A stretch of DNA of 64,000 bases from Streptosporangium saharense (GCF_014203715.1 NZ_JACHJP010000012.1:186001-250000); one strand, 5' to 3'. Shown: positions 8,693 through 17,900, numbered from the stretch's first letter. Notes: a model not told the origin generated them from the letters alone. Program-made: numbers and translations.

Positions 8693-9340
8693 ATGAAGCT
8701 CATTTATCGCTTGGAGGTCAAGATTAACGGCTGGGCTATAGCGCTAATCGTTTATGTCGTGGCGGCAATCGCTTCGCTCTATCCGGCCATTCGACTCTTG
8801 TTCAAGATGACCAGCTTGAATCCTGGTGGGCCCTCCTTTGATGATGCAAGCTACTTAAGTGACGCGGCCAAGCGTCAGCTTAATCAGAATTTTCAGCGAA
8901 TTCAAGGAACGCTGGTTTTCTGGAAGACGCAAGCTGAGAGATATCGAAGGTTTCACATATACTCGCTTGCTTGGATAGGTATTTCGACTATTAGTTTGCC
9001 GATACTTGCTCAGGCAATCACGGCCGATCCCTGGTCAAAAAACCTTATGACCGTTGTCGCGGCACATGCAGCGCTTACGCTTGGCCTCAGCCGGTCGTTT
9101 CGAGTGGAAGCGCACTATAGGGCTTTTCGTAACGGAGAATCTGATTTCTATGACCTATACCGCCGAATGCTAGATCGGCCGGAGGTTTTTGGTGTGACCG
9201 AGGGGGATCAGGTAAAGAAGTATCTAGAGCAGGTCGAAATGGTGCGTAGGGTGGTCAGGGCTGCTGAGACGGATAACTTCCCCTCCGTGGAAGAGGTGGC
9301 GCAGATCGGACCGTCGGTCGGAGGGGTACGCACCCCGTAG
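8693..9340 (+). CDS. SLATT-like (DUF4231-type) multi-pass membrane protein
   Basis: A 215-residue membrane protein with three likely transmembrane segments: about residues 14-36 (WAIALIVYVVAAIASLYPAI), a segment around 86-106 (IYSLAWIGISTISLPILA) and one just after it (NLMTVVAAHAALTLGLS). Between and after them are the features of SLATT/DUF4231 proteins: a FWKTQAERYRRFHI helix before the membrane pair, and a FRVEAHYRAFRNGESDFYDLYRRM helix after it. SLATT proteins are predicted membrane effectors in nucleotide-signal conflict systems, but no cyclase or NTPase gene is adjacent here, so the role is inferred only. Base composition is close to 50 percent GC by eye, far below its neighbours, which supports recent transfer. 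It lies just inside the degraded att site. No clear ribosome site precedes the ATG. Confidence 0.6.
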   Translation: MKLIYRLEVKINGWAIALIVYVVAAIASLYPAIRLLFKMTSLNPGGPSFDDASYLSDAAKRQLNQNFQRIQGTLVFWKTQAERYRRFHIYSLAWIGISTISLPILAQAITADPWSKNLMTVVAAHAALTLGLSRSFRVEAHYRAFRNGESDFYDLYRRMLDRPEVFGVTEGDQVKKYLEQVEMVRRVVRAAETDNFPSVEEVAQIGPSVGGVRTP

Positions 9341-9500
9341 TTCCAGCCTTGAAAAAAATGATACTGGAGATAATTTCATTCATTTCGATGGCGCATCGGG
9401 GTGTGTCGAAAATTGACTATATCGCCTTTTTTGGAATCTCTAGCTGATTCGCCAGGATGCTCTTTGAAATGTCGGAATACTGGATTAGCTGAAAATCGTG

Positions 9501-10160
9501 CTAAATCAGGCGACTCGTGTACCCGGCGTCCACCAAGCGCTCGAAGGCCATCCGGACCTCACCCGGGTAGGGCTGTTCGACGGCGAAGCCCTTCTTGGCG
9601 TACTCCGTGATCCGTTGGGTGTCGCCGACCAGCATGTTGATCACGCGGTCCACATCCCCGATGCTCTCGACGTAGTCGTCAAGCGAGAGCGGGAGCGATG
9701 CGCAGGTGACCTCGATCTCCGGCCAGAGCTTCTTGCACGTGGCGTACGCGCGCCGCTGCTGGTAGGGGCATGAGATGATCACCGCCGACGTGACGGTGAT
9801 CCCGTGCTGGGCCAGGAGATCGCGGGTGTAGGTGAAGTTCTCCCCGGTGTTCGTCGCCCGCGGCTCCACCAGCACCGCACCCTCGGGAATCCCTCGCTCG
9901 ACGGCGTGCTCTTTGTAGTGGACGGCTTCTCCGCGAGGGAACCTGCTGATCGTGGTGGGGGCGTTGGCTTCTGTGAACACGATCAGCGGGAACAGCCCTT
10001 GCAGGTAGAGATCGGCGGCATGGGTGGCAACCCCAAGGTCATGACTCCCCAGGCCGATGCTGACGTCCGCGGGCCGTACGGCATGGTGCATGTCGTGGTA
10101 GTCCCACAAGGTCTCGACATCAGCACGGAGAGCGTCAGGGACAAGGGCACTGGTAGCCAC
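9501..10160 (-). CDS. YdcF/ElyC (DUF218) family protein
   Basis: A 219-residue protein with the DUF218 core: GSHDLGVATHAADLYLQGLFPLIVFTE, then FPRGEAVHYKEHAVERGIPEGAVLVEPRATNTGENF, then a hydrophobic strand followed by CPYQQRRAYATCKKLWP. These match the nucleotide-like binding fold of YdcF, SanA and ElyC. Unlike SanA and ElyC it has no membrane anchor, so it is cytoplasmic like YdcF. No reaction is established for the family; E. coli YdcF binds S-adenosylmethionine. The start is GTG 10160 with GAGG just before it. Homologues are often cargo near GntR regulators and integrases in actinomycete integrative elements, which matches its setting. It converges with the SLATT-like gene across a 160-base AT-rich spacer. 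Confidence 0.82.
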   Translation of the reverse strand: MATSALVPDALRADVETLWDYHDMHHAVRPADVSIGLGSHDLGVATHAADLYLQGLFPLIVFTEANAPTTISRFPRGEAVHYKEHAVERGIPEGAVLVEPRATNTGENFTYTRDLLAQHGITVTSAVIISCPYQQRRAYATCKKLWPEIEVTCASLPLSLDDYVESIGDVDRVINMLVGDTQRITEYAKKGFAVEQPYPGEVRMAFERLVDAGYTSRLI

Positions 10161-10175
10161 GACCTCTATCTGTCC

Positions 10176-10390
10176 TCAGTCGGGAATCTTGAACGTGTAG
10201 GACCGCGCGACGCGGCGTGCACGCCTTGGGCGACCTCGACCAAGCGGCCTTCACGGGTGAACGTGCGCCGCTGAAGGATCATGACCGGCTCGCCAGCCGG
10301 TAGCGCGAGCATCTCGGACTCATCCGGCGTCGGCATGCGCGAGTGGATCGTCTCGGCCATGCTGTCCGGTTCCAGCCCTCGGAGCGTAGG
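10176..10390 (-). pseudogene. GntR/UTRA-family regulator, C-terminal fragment with a frameshift
   Basis: Only the end of the ligand-binding UTRA domain remains: LEPDSMAETIHSRMPTPDE, then LALPAGEPVMILQRRTFT and LVEVAQGVHAASR. After the SR residues the frame shifts by one base: a frame ending YTFKIPD-stop at 10176-10178 restores the normal family C-terminus. The DNA-binding winged helix and most of the UTRA domain are missing. The left part runs into integrase sequence near 10390-10410, so a deletion joined two genes tail to tail. Such regulators normally control transfer and maintenance genes in integrative elements of actinomycetes (KorA/KorSA type). Confidence 0.72.
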
Positions 10391-10392
10391 CC

Positions 10393-10862
10393 GCCCCGTT
10401 CGCCGGGCGGGAGTGGACCGACGACGGCGCGCTCCGCGAGGAACGCCCTCTCAAGCACCACGCGAACAGGGAAACCCGTCTCGTGCCGATCCCTCCGGAG
10501 CTGGTTCGCATCCTCCGGGCGGACTTGGCCGAGCCGTACGGCGAAGGTCCCAACGGTCGGCTGTTCTCCGGAGTCCGCGGGGAGGAACTGCCCAGTATCA
10601 CCTACCGGCGCGTCTGGGCCAAGGCCCGGCGAGATTCCCTCACTCGGAGGAGGCCGCCTCACCGCTGGTCAGGCGGGTCTATGACCTGCGCCACGCCTGT
10701 GTCTCCACCTGGCTGAATGCTAGCGTGGCGCCCACTCAGGTGGCCGAGTGGGCCGGACACAGTGTGGAAGTCCTGCTCAGGATCTACGCCAAGTGCATCG
10801 TCGGCCAGGACGAGGTGGCCAAGCGCCGGATCTCCGACGCGCTCAGGGACGGCGGACAGTGA
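10393..10862 (+). pseudogene. Tyrosine recombinase (integrase), truncated and frameshifted
   Basis: The C-terminal catalytic part of a phage-type integrase can be read in two frames. The first runs from about 10411 (EWTDDGALREERPLKHH) through VPIPPELVRILRADLAEPYGEG to ITYRRVWAKARRDSLT. The second takes over near 10630 with EEAASPLVRRVYDLRHACVS, then AEWAGHSVEVLLRIYAKC and ends ISDALRDGGQ. The arginine of LRH, the histidine of GHS and the tyrosine of RIYAKC are the retained active-site residues. The N-terminal DNA-binding domain and the first catalytic arginine are missing. The fragment reads toward the tRNA-Arg gene, 147 bases away. It cannot make a working recombinase, so the element is fixed unless an enzyme acts in trans. 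Confidence 0.82.
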
Positions 10863-10951
10863 TCCGGAGCAGGCTCGGAAACTTGGGCACGTATTCGGCA
10901 CAGCCAACCGCAGTCGCCCGCCCCTAACCGCACACCACCGCACACAGCACG

Positions 10952-10991
10952 AGAGCCTCCGCCCAGCGTTGTCGCTGGTCAGAGGCTCTTT
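10952..10991 (+). terminator. Rho-independent terminator-like hairpin after the integrase remnant
   Basis: An outer stem AGAGCCTC/GAGGCTCT (10952-10959 and 10982-10989) encloses an inner stem CCAGCG/CGCTGG with a four-base loop, followed by TTT. It sits between the integrase remnant and the tRNA gene. Confidence 0.65.
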
Positions 10992-11008
10992 GGGCTGGTC
11001 ATGCGAAG

Positions 11009-11082
11009 CGCGCCCTGCAGGATTCGAACCTGCGACCGTCGGATTAGAAGTCCGGTGCTCTATCCAGCTGAGCTAAGGGCGC
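11009..11082 (-). tRNA. tRNA-Arg (anticodon TCT)
   Basis: A full cloverleaf can be drawn on the minus strand. The acceptor strand GCGCCCT (from 11082) pairs with AGGGCGC at the 3' end. The D arm is GCTC/GAGC, the anticodon loop is CTTCTAA with TCT at its centre, and the T arm is GCAGG TTCGAAT CCTGC. The discriminator base is G and no CCA is encoded. The outer pair of the anticodon stem is C-A. It reads AGA codons, which are rare in such a GC-rich genome. Its 3' half is the target of the integrated element, and the gene has been left intact by the insertion. Confidence 0.95.
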
Positions 11083-11293
11083 TCCCGCTTAATTGTGCAT
11101 GATCCGGGGAGTGCACATGCATCGGTTTCCCCTCTGTGTCGCGAGGATCACTCCGTGGGCCGGCGGGTGGCGGAGCGTGCCCCGGGGACATCTGCCCGGT
11201 GGGGTGGTCGCAGGGGCGGTGATCTGCGGCGCGTCGGGTGTTTCACCGGAAATCGTTCTCCTCGGTGGGGAAGGCGGTCTAGGCTCGTATGCC

Positions 11294-12094
11294 ATGTTCG
11301 TCGTCACGTTCCAGAAGGAGATTCCCCTGCTGGGCGGTGACGTGACCGACGGCGTCGTGCGGGTCGGCGACACCGTTCGCAGACCGGTTCGCACCTCGAC
11401 GCGGTCGGTGCACGCGTTGCTGCGGCACCTGGAGAGCGCCGGATTCGACGGGGCGCCGAGGGCCATGGGGTTCGACGAGTCGGGCAGGGAGATCCTGACC
11501 TACGTCGAGGGGGAGTCCGCCCCCAGGCCGTTGCCCGGCTACGCGCTCACCGACGATTCGCTGGCCGCGCTGGCGGAGCTGCTGCGGCGCTTCCATGACG
11601 CCTCCGCCGGGTTTGTCCCGCCCCGGGGCGCCTGCTGGGAGACGGGGTCCAACGATGACGCGCCCGCCGAGCTGATCGGCCACTGTGACGTCAACCTCGA
11701 CAACGTGATCTTCAGGGACGGGCTGCCCGCCGCGCTGATCGACTTCGACATGGCCAGGCCGACGACCCGGCTGTTCGACGTGGTGACGACGTTGCGGCAC
11801 TGGGCGCCGATCGCCGATCCGGTCGATCTGGAGCCGCTCCAGGCCGATCTCGCGGTCGGGCCGAGGCTGCGGCTCTTCTGCGACGCGTACGGCCTGGCGG
11901 CCCGTGATCGTCGCCGCCTGCTCGACCTGTCCAGGCTCCGCTTCAACCGCTCCTACGTCTCCATGCGCGCCAAGGCCGAGTCCCTGGGCGGTGGCTGGGC
12001 CCGGATGTGGGAGGGCGGCGCCGGGGCCCGTATCCGCCGGGCGTGTACCTGGCTCGAAACGAACCAGGACCGGCTCCATGCCCATCTCATCTAA
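11294..12094 (+). CDS. Phosphotransferase of the aminoglycoside phosphotransferase (APH/choline kinase) fold
   Basis: A 266-residue protein starting at ATG 11294. The kinase-like fold shows the catalytic loop IGHCDVNLDNVIF, where the aspartate is the base and the asparagine binds metal, followed by LIDFDMARPTTRLFDV, where the first aspartate chelates magnesium. The N-terminus (GGDVTDGVVRVGDTVRRP) is typical of a large group of actinomycete phosphotransferases whose substrates are unknown; there is no reason to call it antibiotic resistance. Its end overlaps the likely ATG of cobD by 17 bases, so the two may be coupled. The tRNA-Arg gene lies upstream on the other strand. Confidence 0.82.
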   Translation: MFVVTFQKEIPLLGGDVTDGVVRVGDTVRRPVRTSTRSVHALLRHLESAGFDGAPRAMGFDESGREILTYVEGESAPRPLPGYALTDDSLAALAELLRRFHDASAGFVPPRGACWETGSNDDAPAELIGHCDVNLDNVIFRDGLPAALIDFDMARPTTRLFDVVTTLRHWAPIADPVDLEPLQADLAVGPRLRLFCDAYGLAARDRRRLLDLSRLRFNRSYVSMRAKAESLGGGWARMWEGGAGARIRRACTWLETNQDRLHAHLI

Positions 12095-13025
12095 AAACAG
12101 GGCAGAAGCCCTGGGTATGCTCGCCGGGGTCCTCGCGGACGCCGTGCTGGGTGATCCGAGGCGCGGGCATCCGGTCGCGCTGTTCGGCCGGGCCGCCGCC
12201 GCGCTGGAGAGCCGCCTGTACGGCGACGCCCGGCCCGCAGGAGTCGTCCACGTCGCGCTGTGCGTCGGCCCGGTGGCGTTGCTCGGAGTGGCCGTGGCCA
12301 GGACGCGCAACCAGGTGCTGCGGGGCACGCTGAGCGCGGTGGCCACCTGGGCGGTGCTCGGCGGCACGACGCTGGGGCGCGAGGGCGTGGCGATGGCGGA
12401 GTTCCTTGAGGCGGACGATCTCGTGGGCGCACGCGGCAGGCTCTCCCACCTGTGCGGGCGCGACCCCTCCCGGTTGGAGGCGGCGGAGCTGGCCAGGGCG
12501 ACTGTCGAGTCGGTAGCGGAGAACACCTCTGACGCCGTGGTCGCGCCGCTGTTCTGGGGAGCGGTTGCCGGGGTCCCCGGGCTGCTGGCCTACCGGGCGA
12601 TCAACACGCTGGACGCCATGGTCGGCCACCACAGCGCCCGTTACGAGCGGTTCGGCTGGGCGGCGGCCCGGCTCGACGACGTCGCCAACCTCGTCCCGGC
12701 GCGGATCACCGGCCTGCTCACGGCCGTCTGCGCGCCCGTGGTCGGCGGTTCCGCCGGACAGTCGGTGCGGATGCTGCGCAGGGACGGCCACCGTCATCCC
12801 AGCCCGAACTCCGGCCGCTGTGAGGCGGCCTTCGCCGGGGCGCTCGACGTCACACTCGGCGGCGTCAACGTCTACGGCGACCGCGTCGAGCACCGCCCGG
12901 AGATGGGCGACGGGCCCAAGCCCTCGGTGCCGGACATCCGCCGCGCCGTACGGCTGGCCAGAGCGGTCGGGTTCACCGCGGCGGGCCTGGCCGTACTGGC
13001 GACGCTTCTCCGCCGACGGCGGTAG
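12078..13025 (+). CDS. cobD: Adenosylcobinamide-phosphate synthase (CbiB/CobD)
   Basis: A membrane enzyme of 315 residues that attaches aminopropanol phosphate to adenosylcobyric acid. Family marks are LAGVLADAVLGDPRRGHPVALFGRAA near the N-terminus, ATVESVAENTSDAVVAPLFW in the centre, and YRAINTLDAMVGHHSARYERFGWAAARLDDVANL. Several hydrophobic segments span the membrane, as in CbiB. I use ATG 12078; ATG 12117 would shorten it by 13 residues and also keeps the conserved core. It lies 47 bases before cobQ on the same strand. CobQ makes the adenosylcobyric acid that this enzyme uses, so the pair covers consecutive late steps of cobalamin synthesis. Confidence 0.93.
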   Translation: MPISSKNRAEALGMLAGVLADAVLGDPRRGHPVALFGRAAAALESRLYGDARPAGVVHVALCVGPVALLGVAVARTRNQVLRGTLSAVATWAVLGGTTLGREGVAMAEFLEADDLVGARGRLSHLCGRDPSRLEAAELARATVESVAENTSDAVVAPLFWGAVAGVPGLLAYRAINTLDAMVGHHSARYERFGWAAARLDDVANLVPARITGLLTAVCAPVVGGSAGQSVRMLRRDGHRHPSPNSGRCEAAFAGALDVTLGGVNVYGDRVEHRPEMGDGPKPSVPDIRRAVRLARAVGFTAAGLAVLATLLRRRR

Positions 13026-13072
13026 TTGGCCCACGCCCAAGGAGACGCGGGCCGTACGGCATGCTGTGAGGC

Positions 13073-14623
13073 ATGACGAGCCTTCCCCCGCATGATGTCC
13101 CAGCCCCGGTCAAAGGGGCGTTGTTGGTCGCCGGGACCACCTCGGACGCGGGTAAGAGTGTCGTCACCGCGGGGATCTGTCGTTGGCTGGCCAGGCAGGG
13201 AGTGCGGGTGGCACCGTACAAGGCGCAGAACATGTCGCTGAACTCCTTCGTCACCGCCGACGGCGCCGAGATCGGCAGGGCGCAGGCGATGCAGGCCGCC
13301 GCGTGCGGACTTGAGCCCTCCGCGGACATGAACCCGATCCTCCTCAAACCGGGCAGTGACCGGCGCAGCCAGGTCGTGGTCATGGGCAGGCCGCTGGCCG
13401 AGGTGGACGCCATGGAGTACTGGGACGTCAAGGAACGGCTGCGGCAGGTCGCCGTGGACGCGCTCGGGCGGCTGCGCGAACGCTACGACGTGGTGATATG
13501 CGAGGGGGCGGGCAGCCCCGCCGAGATCAACCTGCGCAGGGGCGACATCGCGAACATGGGCCTGGCCAGGGCGGCGGACCTGCCGGTGATCGTGGTCGGG
13601 GACATCGACAGGGGCGGCGTCTTCGCCTCGCTGTACGGCACGGTCGCCCTCCTCGAACCGGCAGACCAGGCGCTGGTTGCCGGATTCGTGATCAACAAGT
13701 TCAGGGGCGCGCCGGAGATCCTCGCCCCCGGACTCGACATGATCAGGGGGCTGACGGGCCGCGAGGTGTACGGCGTGCTGCCCTGGCTGGACGGGCTGTG
13801 GCTGGACGTCGAGGACTCCCTGGCGCTGAACGGCAGACCCACGGCCACCCGCGCGCCGTACGGCGGGCAGACCCTGAGGGTCGCGGTGGTGAGGCTGCCG
13901 AGGGTGTCCAACTTCACCGACTTCGATGCTTTGGCCGCGGAGCCGGGGGTGACGGTCAGGTTCGTGACCTCGCCCGCCGAGCTCGACGACACCGATCTCG
14001 TGGTGCTGCCCGGGTCCAGGGCCACCGTCTCGGACCTGGCGTGGCTGCGCGCAAGCGGGCTGGCCGACGCGCTGCCGGGACGGGCGGTGCTGGGCATCTG
14101 CGGCGGTTACCAGATGCTGGCCAGGACCATTCACGACGAGGTCGAGTCGGGGGCGGGGACGGTCGAGGGGCTGGGGCTGCTGCCGACGACTGTCGAGTTC
14201 GCGGCGGAAAAGACGCTGGGACGGCCTTCCGGGGTCGCCTACGGCTGCCGGGTCGAGGCCTACGAGATCCACCACGGGGTGGTGACCGCGCACGGTGGCG
14301 AGTCCTTCCTCGACGGCTGCCGTTCCGGCTCGGTCTGGGGCACGACCTGGCACGGGGCGCTGGAGAACGACGACTTCCGCAGGGCGTTCCTCGCCGACGT
14401 CGCGGCCGTGTGCGGGCGTGACTTCGTCCCGGCGCCGGACGTCTCCTTCGCCGCGCTGCGGCAGGAGAGGCTGGACGCCCTCGGCGACATGGTCGAGCGT
14501 CATCTGGACACCGGGGCCCTGCTCCGGCTGCTCGACGGCGGCGCTCCCCGGGGGATGCCGGTACTGCCACCCGGAGGGTCCTTGCGTGAGGCACCGGACT
14601 TCTCGCAGAATTTCGCACAATAG
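13073..14623 (+). CDS. cobQ: Cobyric acid synthase (glutamine-hydrolysing)
   Basis: The 516-residue enzyme amidates four side chains of adenosylcobyrinic acid a,c-diamide using glutamine and ATP. The N-terminal dethiobiotin-synthetase-like domain starts with the P-loop VAGTTSDAGKSVVTAG, followed by VAPYKAQNMSLNSFV. The C-terminal glutamine amidotransferase domain has the nucleophile in VLGICGGYQMLA and the catalytic histidine in EIHHGV. The length is normal. It follows cobD by 47 bases. A palindrome GCCGTACGGC at 13051-13060 sits in the short spacer. No cobalamin riboswitch could be recognised upstream of the cobD-cobQ pair, so regulation is unclear. Confidence 0.95.
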   Translation: MTSLPPHDVPAPVKGALLVAGTTSDAGKSVVTAGICRWLARQGVRVAPYKAQNMSLNSFVTADGAEIGRAQAMQAAACGLEPSADMNPILLKPGSDRRSQVVVMGRPLAEVDAMEYWDVKERLRQVAVDALGRLRERYDVVICEGAGSPAEINLRRGDIANMGLARAADLPVIVVGDIDRGGVFASLYGTVALLEPADQALVAGFVINKFRGAPEILAPGLDMIRGLTGREVYGVLPWLDGLWLDVEDSLALNGRPTATRAPYGGQTLRVAVVRLPRVSNFTDFDALAAEPGVTVRFVTSPAELDDTDLVVLPGSRATVSDLAWLRASGLADALPGRAVLGICGGYQMLARTIHDEVESGAGTVEGLGLLPTTVEFAAEKTLGRPSGVAYGCRVEAYEIHHGVVTAHGGESFLDGCRSGSVWGTTWHGALENDDFRRAFLADVAAVCGRDFVPAPDVSFAALRQERLDALGDMVERHLDTGALLRLLDGGAPRGMPVLPPGGSLREAPDFSQNFAQ

Positions 14624-14641
14624 AGGCATGGGAGGTGAGTA

Positions 14642-14851
14642 ATGCTCCGGATCGTGCTACCCCTGCTCGTCATCGCGGTGATCGTCCTGGTGCTCGTCCG
14701 CCCGGCGCCCCTCCTGCGCATGCTGCGAGGAAAACAGCGGCCCGCGCTCGAAGACGACCCCCGTGAGATCCTCAAACGCCGTTACGCGGCGGGGGAGATC
14801 GACGAGGACGAGTACTTCCGTCGCATGTCGGGACTTTCCCAGGACTGGTAG
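14642..14851 (+). CDS. Small SHOCT-domain membrane protein
   Basis: A 69-residue protein with one N-terminal transmembrane helix (IVLPLLVIAVIVLVLV) and a C-terminal SHOCT motif: ILKRRYAAGEIDEDEYFRRM. SHOCT is a short oligomerisation helix pair found at the ends of many membrane proteins. It follows cobQ by 18 bases, with GGAGGTGAGT acting as ribosome site, and precedes the NACHT-LRR gene by 83 bases on the same strand. Its function is unknown; the motif suggests self-association at the membrane. Confidence 0.83.
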   Translation: MLRIVLPLLVIAVIVLVLVRPAPLLRMLRGKQRPALEDDPREILKRRYAAGEIDEDEYFRRMSGLSQDW

Positions 14852-14934
14852 CCCCGTAGTTATCCCAATTTTTCGGTAACCGGCGTCTTTTTGGTTGATC
14901 ATTGGAGGGGGATCGCCGCGCGCCGAGGAGCAGC

Positions 14935-17900
14935 ATGTCCGGACTGGAAGCCGTCGTCGCCGCGGCGGGCAAGGCCGTCGCGGAACGCGCCCTGCGGGAG
15001 GGCCTGGCCGCGAGGACCGACAGGGCCGAGCGCGCCGCCGACCTGACCGAGCTGATCCGCACCGGCTTCCCCGACCGGTTCGTACGGCGCAGCCTGGAAC
15101 GCCAACTCGGCGCGATCGCGGACGGCGTCGAGCGGCGGATCGCGGTCCTCGCCGAGCAGGAGTACGGCGGCCTCAGCGAGAACGACAGGGCGGCCGTGCT
15201 GCACGAGGTCGTCGCCGCCCTCAGGTCGGCCGACCTGTCCGACGGAGCCCTCATGGCCGCCGACATGGACCCCGTCAAGCTCGCCAGGGACCTCAGGAAC
15301 ACCCTCGGCGACCCCAACCGCCAACTCGGCGAGGCCGGGGCCAGGCTGTACGACGTGCTGCTCGACGAGTGCCTCGACTGCCTGCTGAGGATCGTCAGCC
15401 AGCTCCCGCAGTATCTCCCCAGGGCCACCACCGAGACCCTGGGCCGCATGACCGCCGTCGAGGAGCGGATCGCCGCCCTCGGCCAGCAGGTCACCTCCGG
15501 CCTGGCCAGGCTGCCCGTCCGCTCCCTCGACGCCCCGACCGGCACCCAGGACGACGCCGAGTTCGAACGCCGCTACCTCGAACACCTCAGCACCACCCTC
15601 GACGAGGTCGAGCTGTTCGGCGTCCGGGTGGAGAACTACCGCCCCCGCGCCACCCTGAGCGTCGCCTACATCAGCCTCAGCGTCTCGCCGGAGGACCGTT
15701 CACGCGAGCGCGTCCCCGAGCGGATGCGCTTCGCCGACCTGACCGAGGCGGGCGGCAGGCACGAGGCGGCGACGCTGCGGGTGGAGAGCGCCCTCGGCCG
15801 CTCCCGGCGTGTTCTACTGCGCGGCGACGCGGGCTCGGGCAAGAGCACGCTGCTGCGCTGGCTTTCGGTGACCGCCGCCCGGGGCGGCTTCGCCGGAGAC
15901 CTGGCCCCCTGGCAGGGCCGCGTCCCGTTCTTCGTCAAGCTCCGCAGCCACCCCTCGGGCAAGCTGCCAGGTCCCGAGGACCTCCTCGCTGACGTCGCGG
16001 CGCCGCTCGCCGGGCGGATGCCGGAAGGCTGGGCGCACCGGATCCTCGACGCGGGACGCGCCCTGCTGCTCGTGGACGGGGTGGACGAGCTTGCCGTACG
16101 GCATCGGCCCGCGGTCAGGCAGTGGCTCGGCGGGCTGCTGGCCGCCTACCCCGGCACCGTGAGCGTGGTGACCTCCCGGCCCGCCGCCGCAGACGCGCGC
16201 TGGCTGGCCGAGGAGGGCTTCTCCCCGGTCTTGCTGGAACCCATGACCCCCACCGACCTGCGCGAGCTGGTACGGCAGTGGCACATCGCGATGCGGGGCT
16301 CCCGGAGCCTGCCGTGCGAGCCCGAGCGGCTCGACGAGTACGAGGGCGCCCTGCTGGCCAGGTTCGAGAGCAGCCCTCACCTGCGGGCGCTGGCCACGAC
16401 GCCGTTGCTCGCGGCGATGCTGTGCGCGCTCAACCTGGACCGGGGCAAGCAACTGCCGCGCAACCGGATGGGCCTGTACGAGGCCGCCCTTGAACTGCTG
16501 CTCGAACGCCGGGACGCGGAACGCGGCATCGCCGCCGAGGTCACCCTCGAACCCGAACAGAAGGTCAGGATCCTCCAGGACCTGGCCTGGCAACTGGCGG
16601 TGTGGGGCCGCTCCGAGCTCTCCTCGGCCACGGCGCTCAGGAGGGTCGAGGAGCGGATCGGGACGATGCCCAGGGTCGAGGCGTCGGCGCGGGCCGTACT
16701 CGACCATCTGCTGCAGCGCAGCGGGGTGATCAGGGAGCCGGTTCCCGGGCGGATCGACTTCGTGCACCGGACGGTCCAGGAGTATCTCGCGGCCAAGCAG
16801 GCGGCCGACGACGCCGACGTCGAACCATTGGTCGAGCGGGCCCACCTGGACCAGTGGCGCGAGACGGTGGTGATGGCCGCGGGACACGCCAACGCCCCGG
16901 TACGGCGGGACCTGCTCGGCGGTCTCCTCGACCGGATCGACGGACAGGACAAGCATGCGCGCAGGCTGCGGCTGCTGGTCGCGGGCTGCCTGGAGACGAT
17001 CCAGGAGCTTCCTCGCGACCTGGAAGAGCGTGTCGAGGCGTGCCTGGCCGAGGTGATCCCGCCCAGGAACGCGGCCGAGGCGCGGGTGCTCGCGCTCGCG
17101 GGGGAGGAGATCCTGCGCCGCCTTCCCGACGACCTGGGCGGTCTGTCCCAGACGCGGGCGGCGGCGACGGTGCGGACCTGCTGGTTGATCAACGGTCAGC
17201 GCGCGCTGCGCAGGCTCGCCGGGTACGGCGGTGACCCCCGGGAGAAGGTCCAACGGGAACTCATCGCCGGGTGGGACTACTTCGACCCCGACCGCTACGC
17301 CACCGAGGTCCTCGCGGACGCGCCACTCCTCAAAGGGAGGGTGGTGGCGCGCAACTCACGCCTGCTGGGCAAGCTCCACCACCTGAAGCTGCTTCGCGAT
17401 CTCCGCCTGACCTGCTCTGTCTCTGGCGGGCTGGACTTCCTGCGTGGCTTGCCGGAGCTGCGCGGACTGACCGTGTACTACCTGGACTCCGTGGACGAGG
17501 CTGCCCTCGACGCCGTGGGAGGCCTGACGCGCCTGGAGTGGTTGACGATCACAGCGGAGTCGTCGCTTCCCGCCGATCTGGAGCCCCTCACCCGTCTGTC
17601 CCAACTACGGCACTTAAATCTGAGTGGCCACAGCTTCACCGGGGACCTCGCCTTCCTCGACGCCATGCCCCGGCTCGAAATACTGAGTCTCGCCGGTCTG
17701 GAGTCGATCGACGACTTCCGTCCGGTCGCCCGGCAGACCGAGCTGGTGCGACTACACCTCCGCAACGCTCCTCACCTGAGGGACCCGGCGTTCCTCGCGA
17801 GCTTTCCGCACCTGCACGGGCTCGTCCTCACCGGAACCCACCTCGAAGGTGGGCTGCGCGCCCTGGTCGGTCACTGCCCGAGGCTTCGGACTTTGTCCCT

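Larger units (their letters stand above)
8372..11048. mobile_element. Degenerate integrative element inserted in tRNA-Arg(UCU)
   Basis: A 49-base stretch at 8372-8420 matches 11000-11048 at 43 of 49 positions. The second copy is the 3' half of an intact tRNA-Arg gene plus nine flanking bases, so the two copies behave as the ends (att sites) of an element integrated at the tRNA 3' end. The integrase remnant lies directly beside the intact tRNA, the usual layout for actinomycete integrative elements using tyrosine recombinases. Between the repeats are an AT-rich SLATT-like gene, a YdcF-family gene, a broken GntR gene and a truncated, frameshifted integrase. No replication or transfer gene remains, so the element is a remnant of about 2.7 kb. 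Six mismatches between the repeats indicate an old insertion. Confidence 0.75.

Noticed and set aside
11294..12094. Aminoglycoside resistance gene
   Set aside because: The APH fold is clear, but the protein belongs to a broad group of uncharacterised actinomycete phosphotransferases and has no resistance-specific motifs I can recognise.
11904..14623. Cobalamin riboswitch before cobD-cobQ or before cobT
   Set aside because: No B12-box sequence or typical stem was recognised in the short spacers; the genes nearly abut their neighbours.
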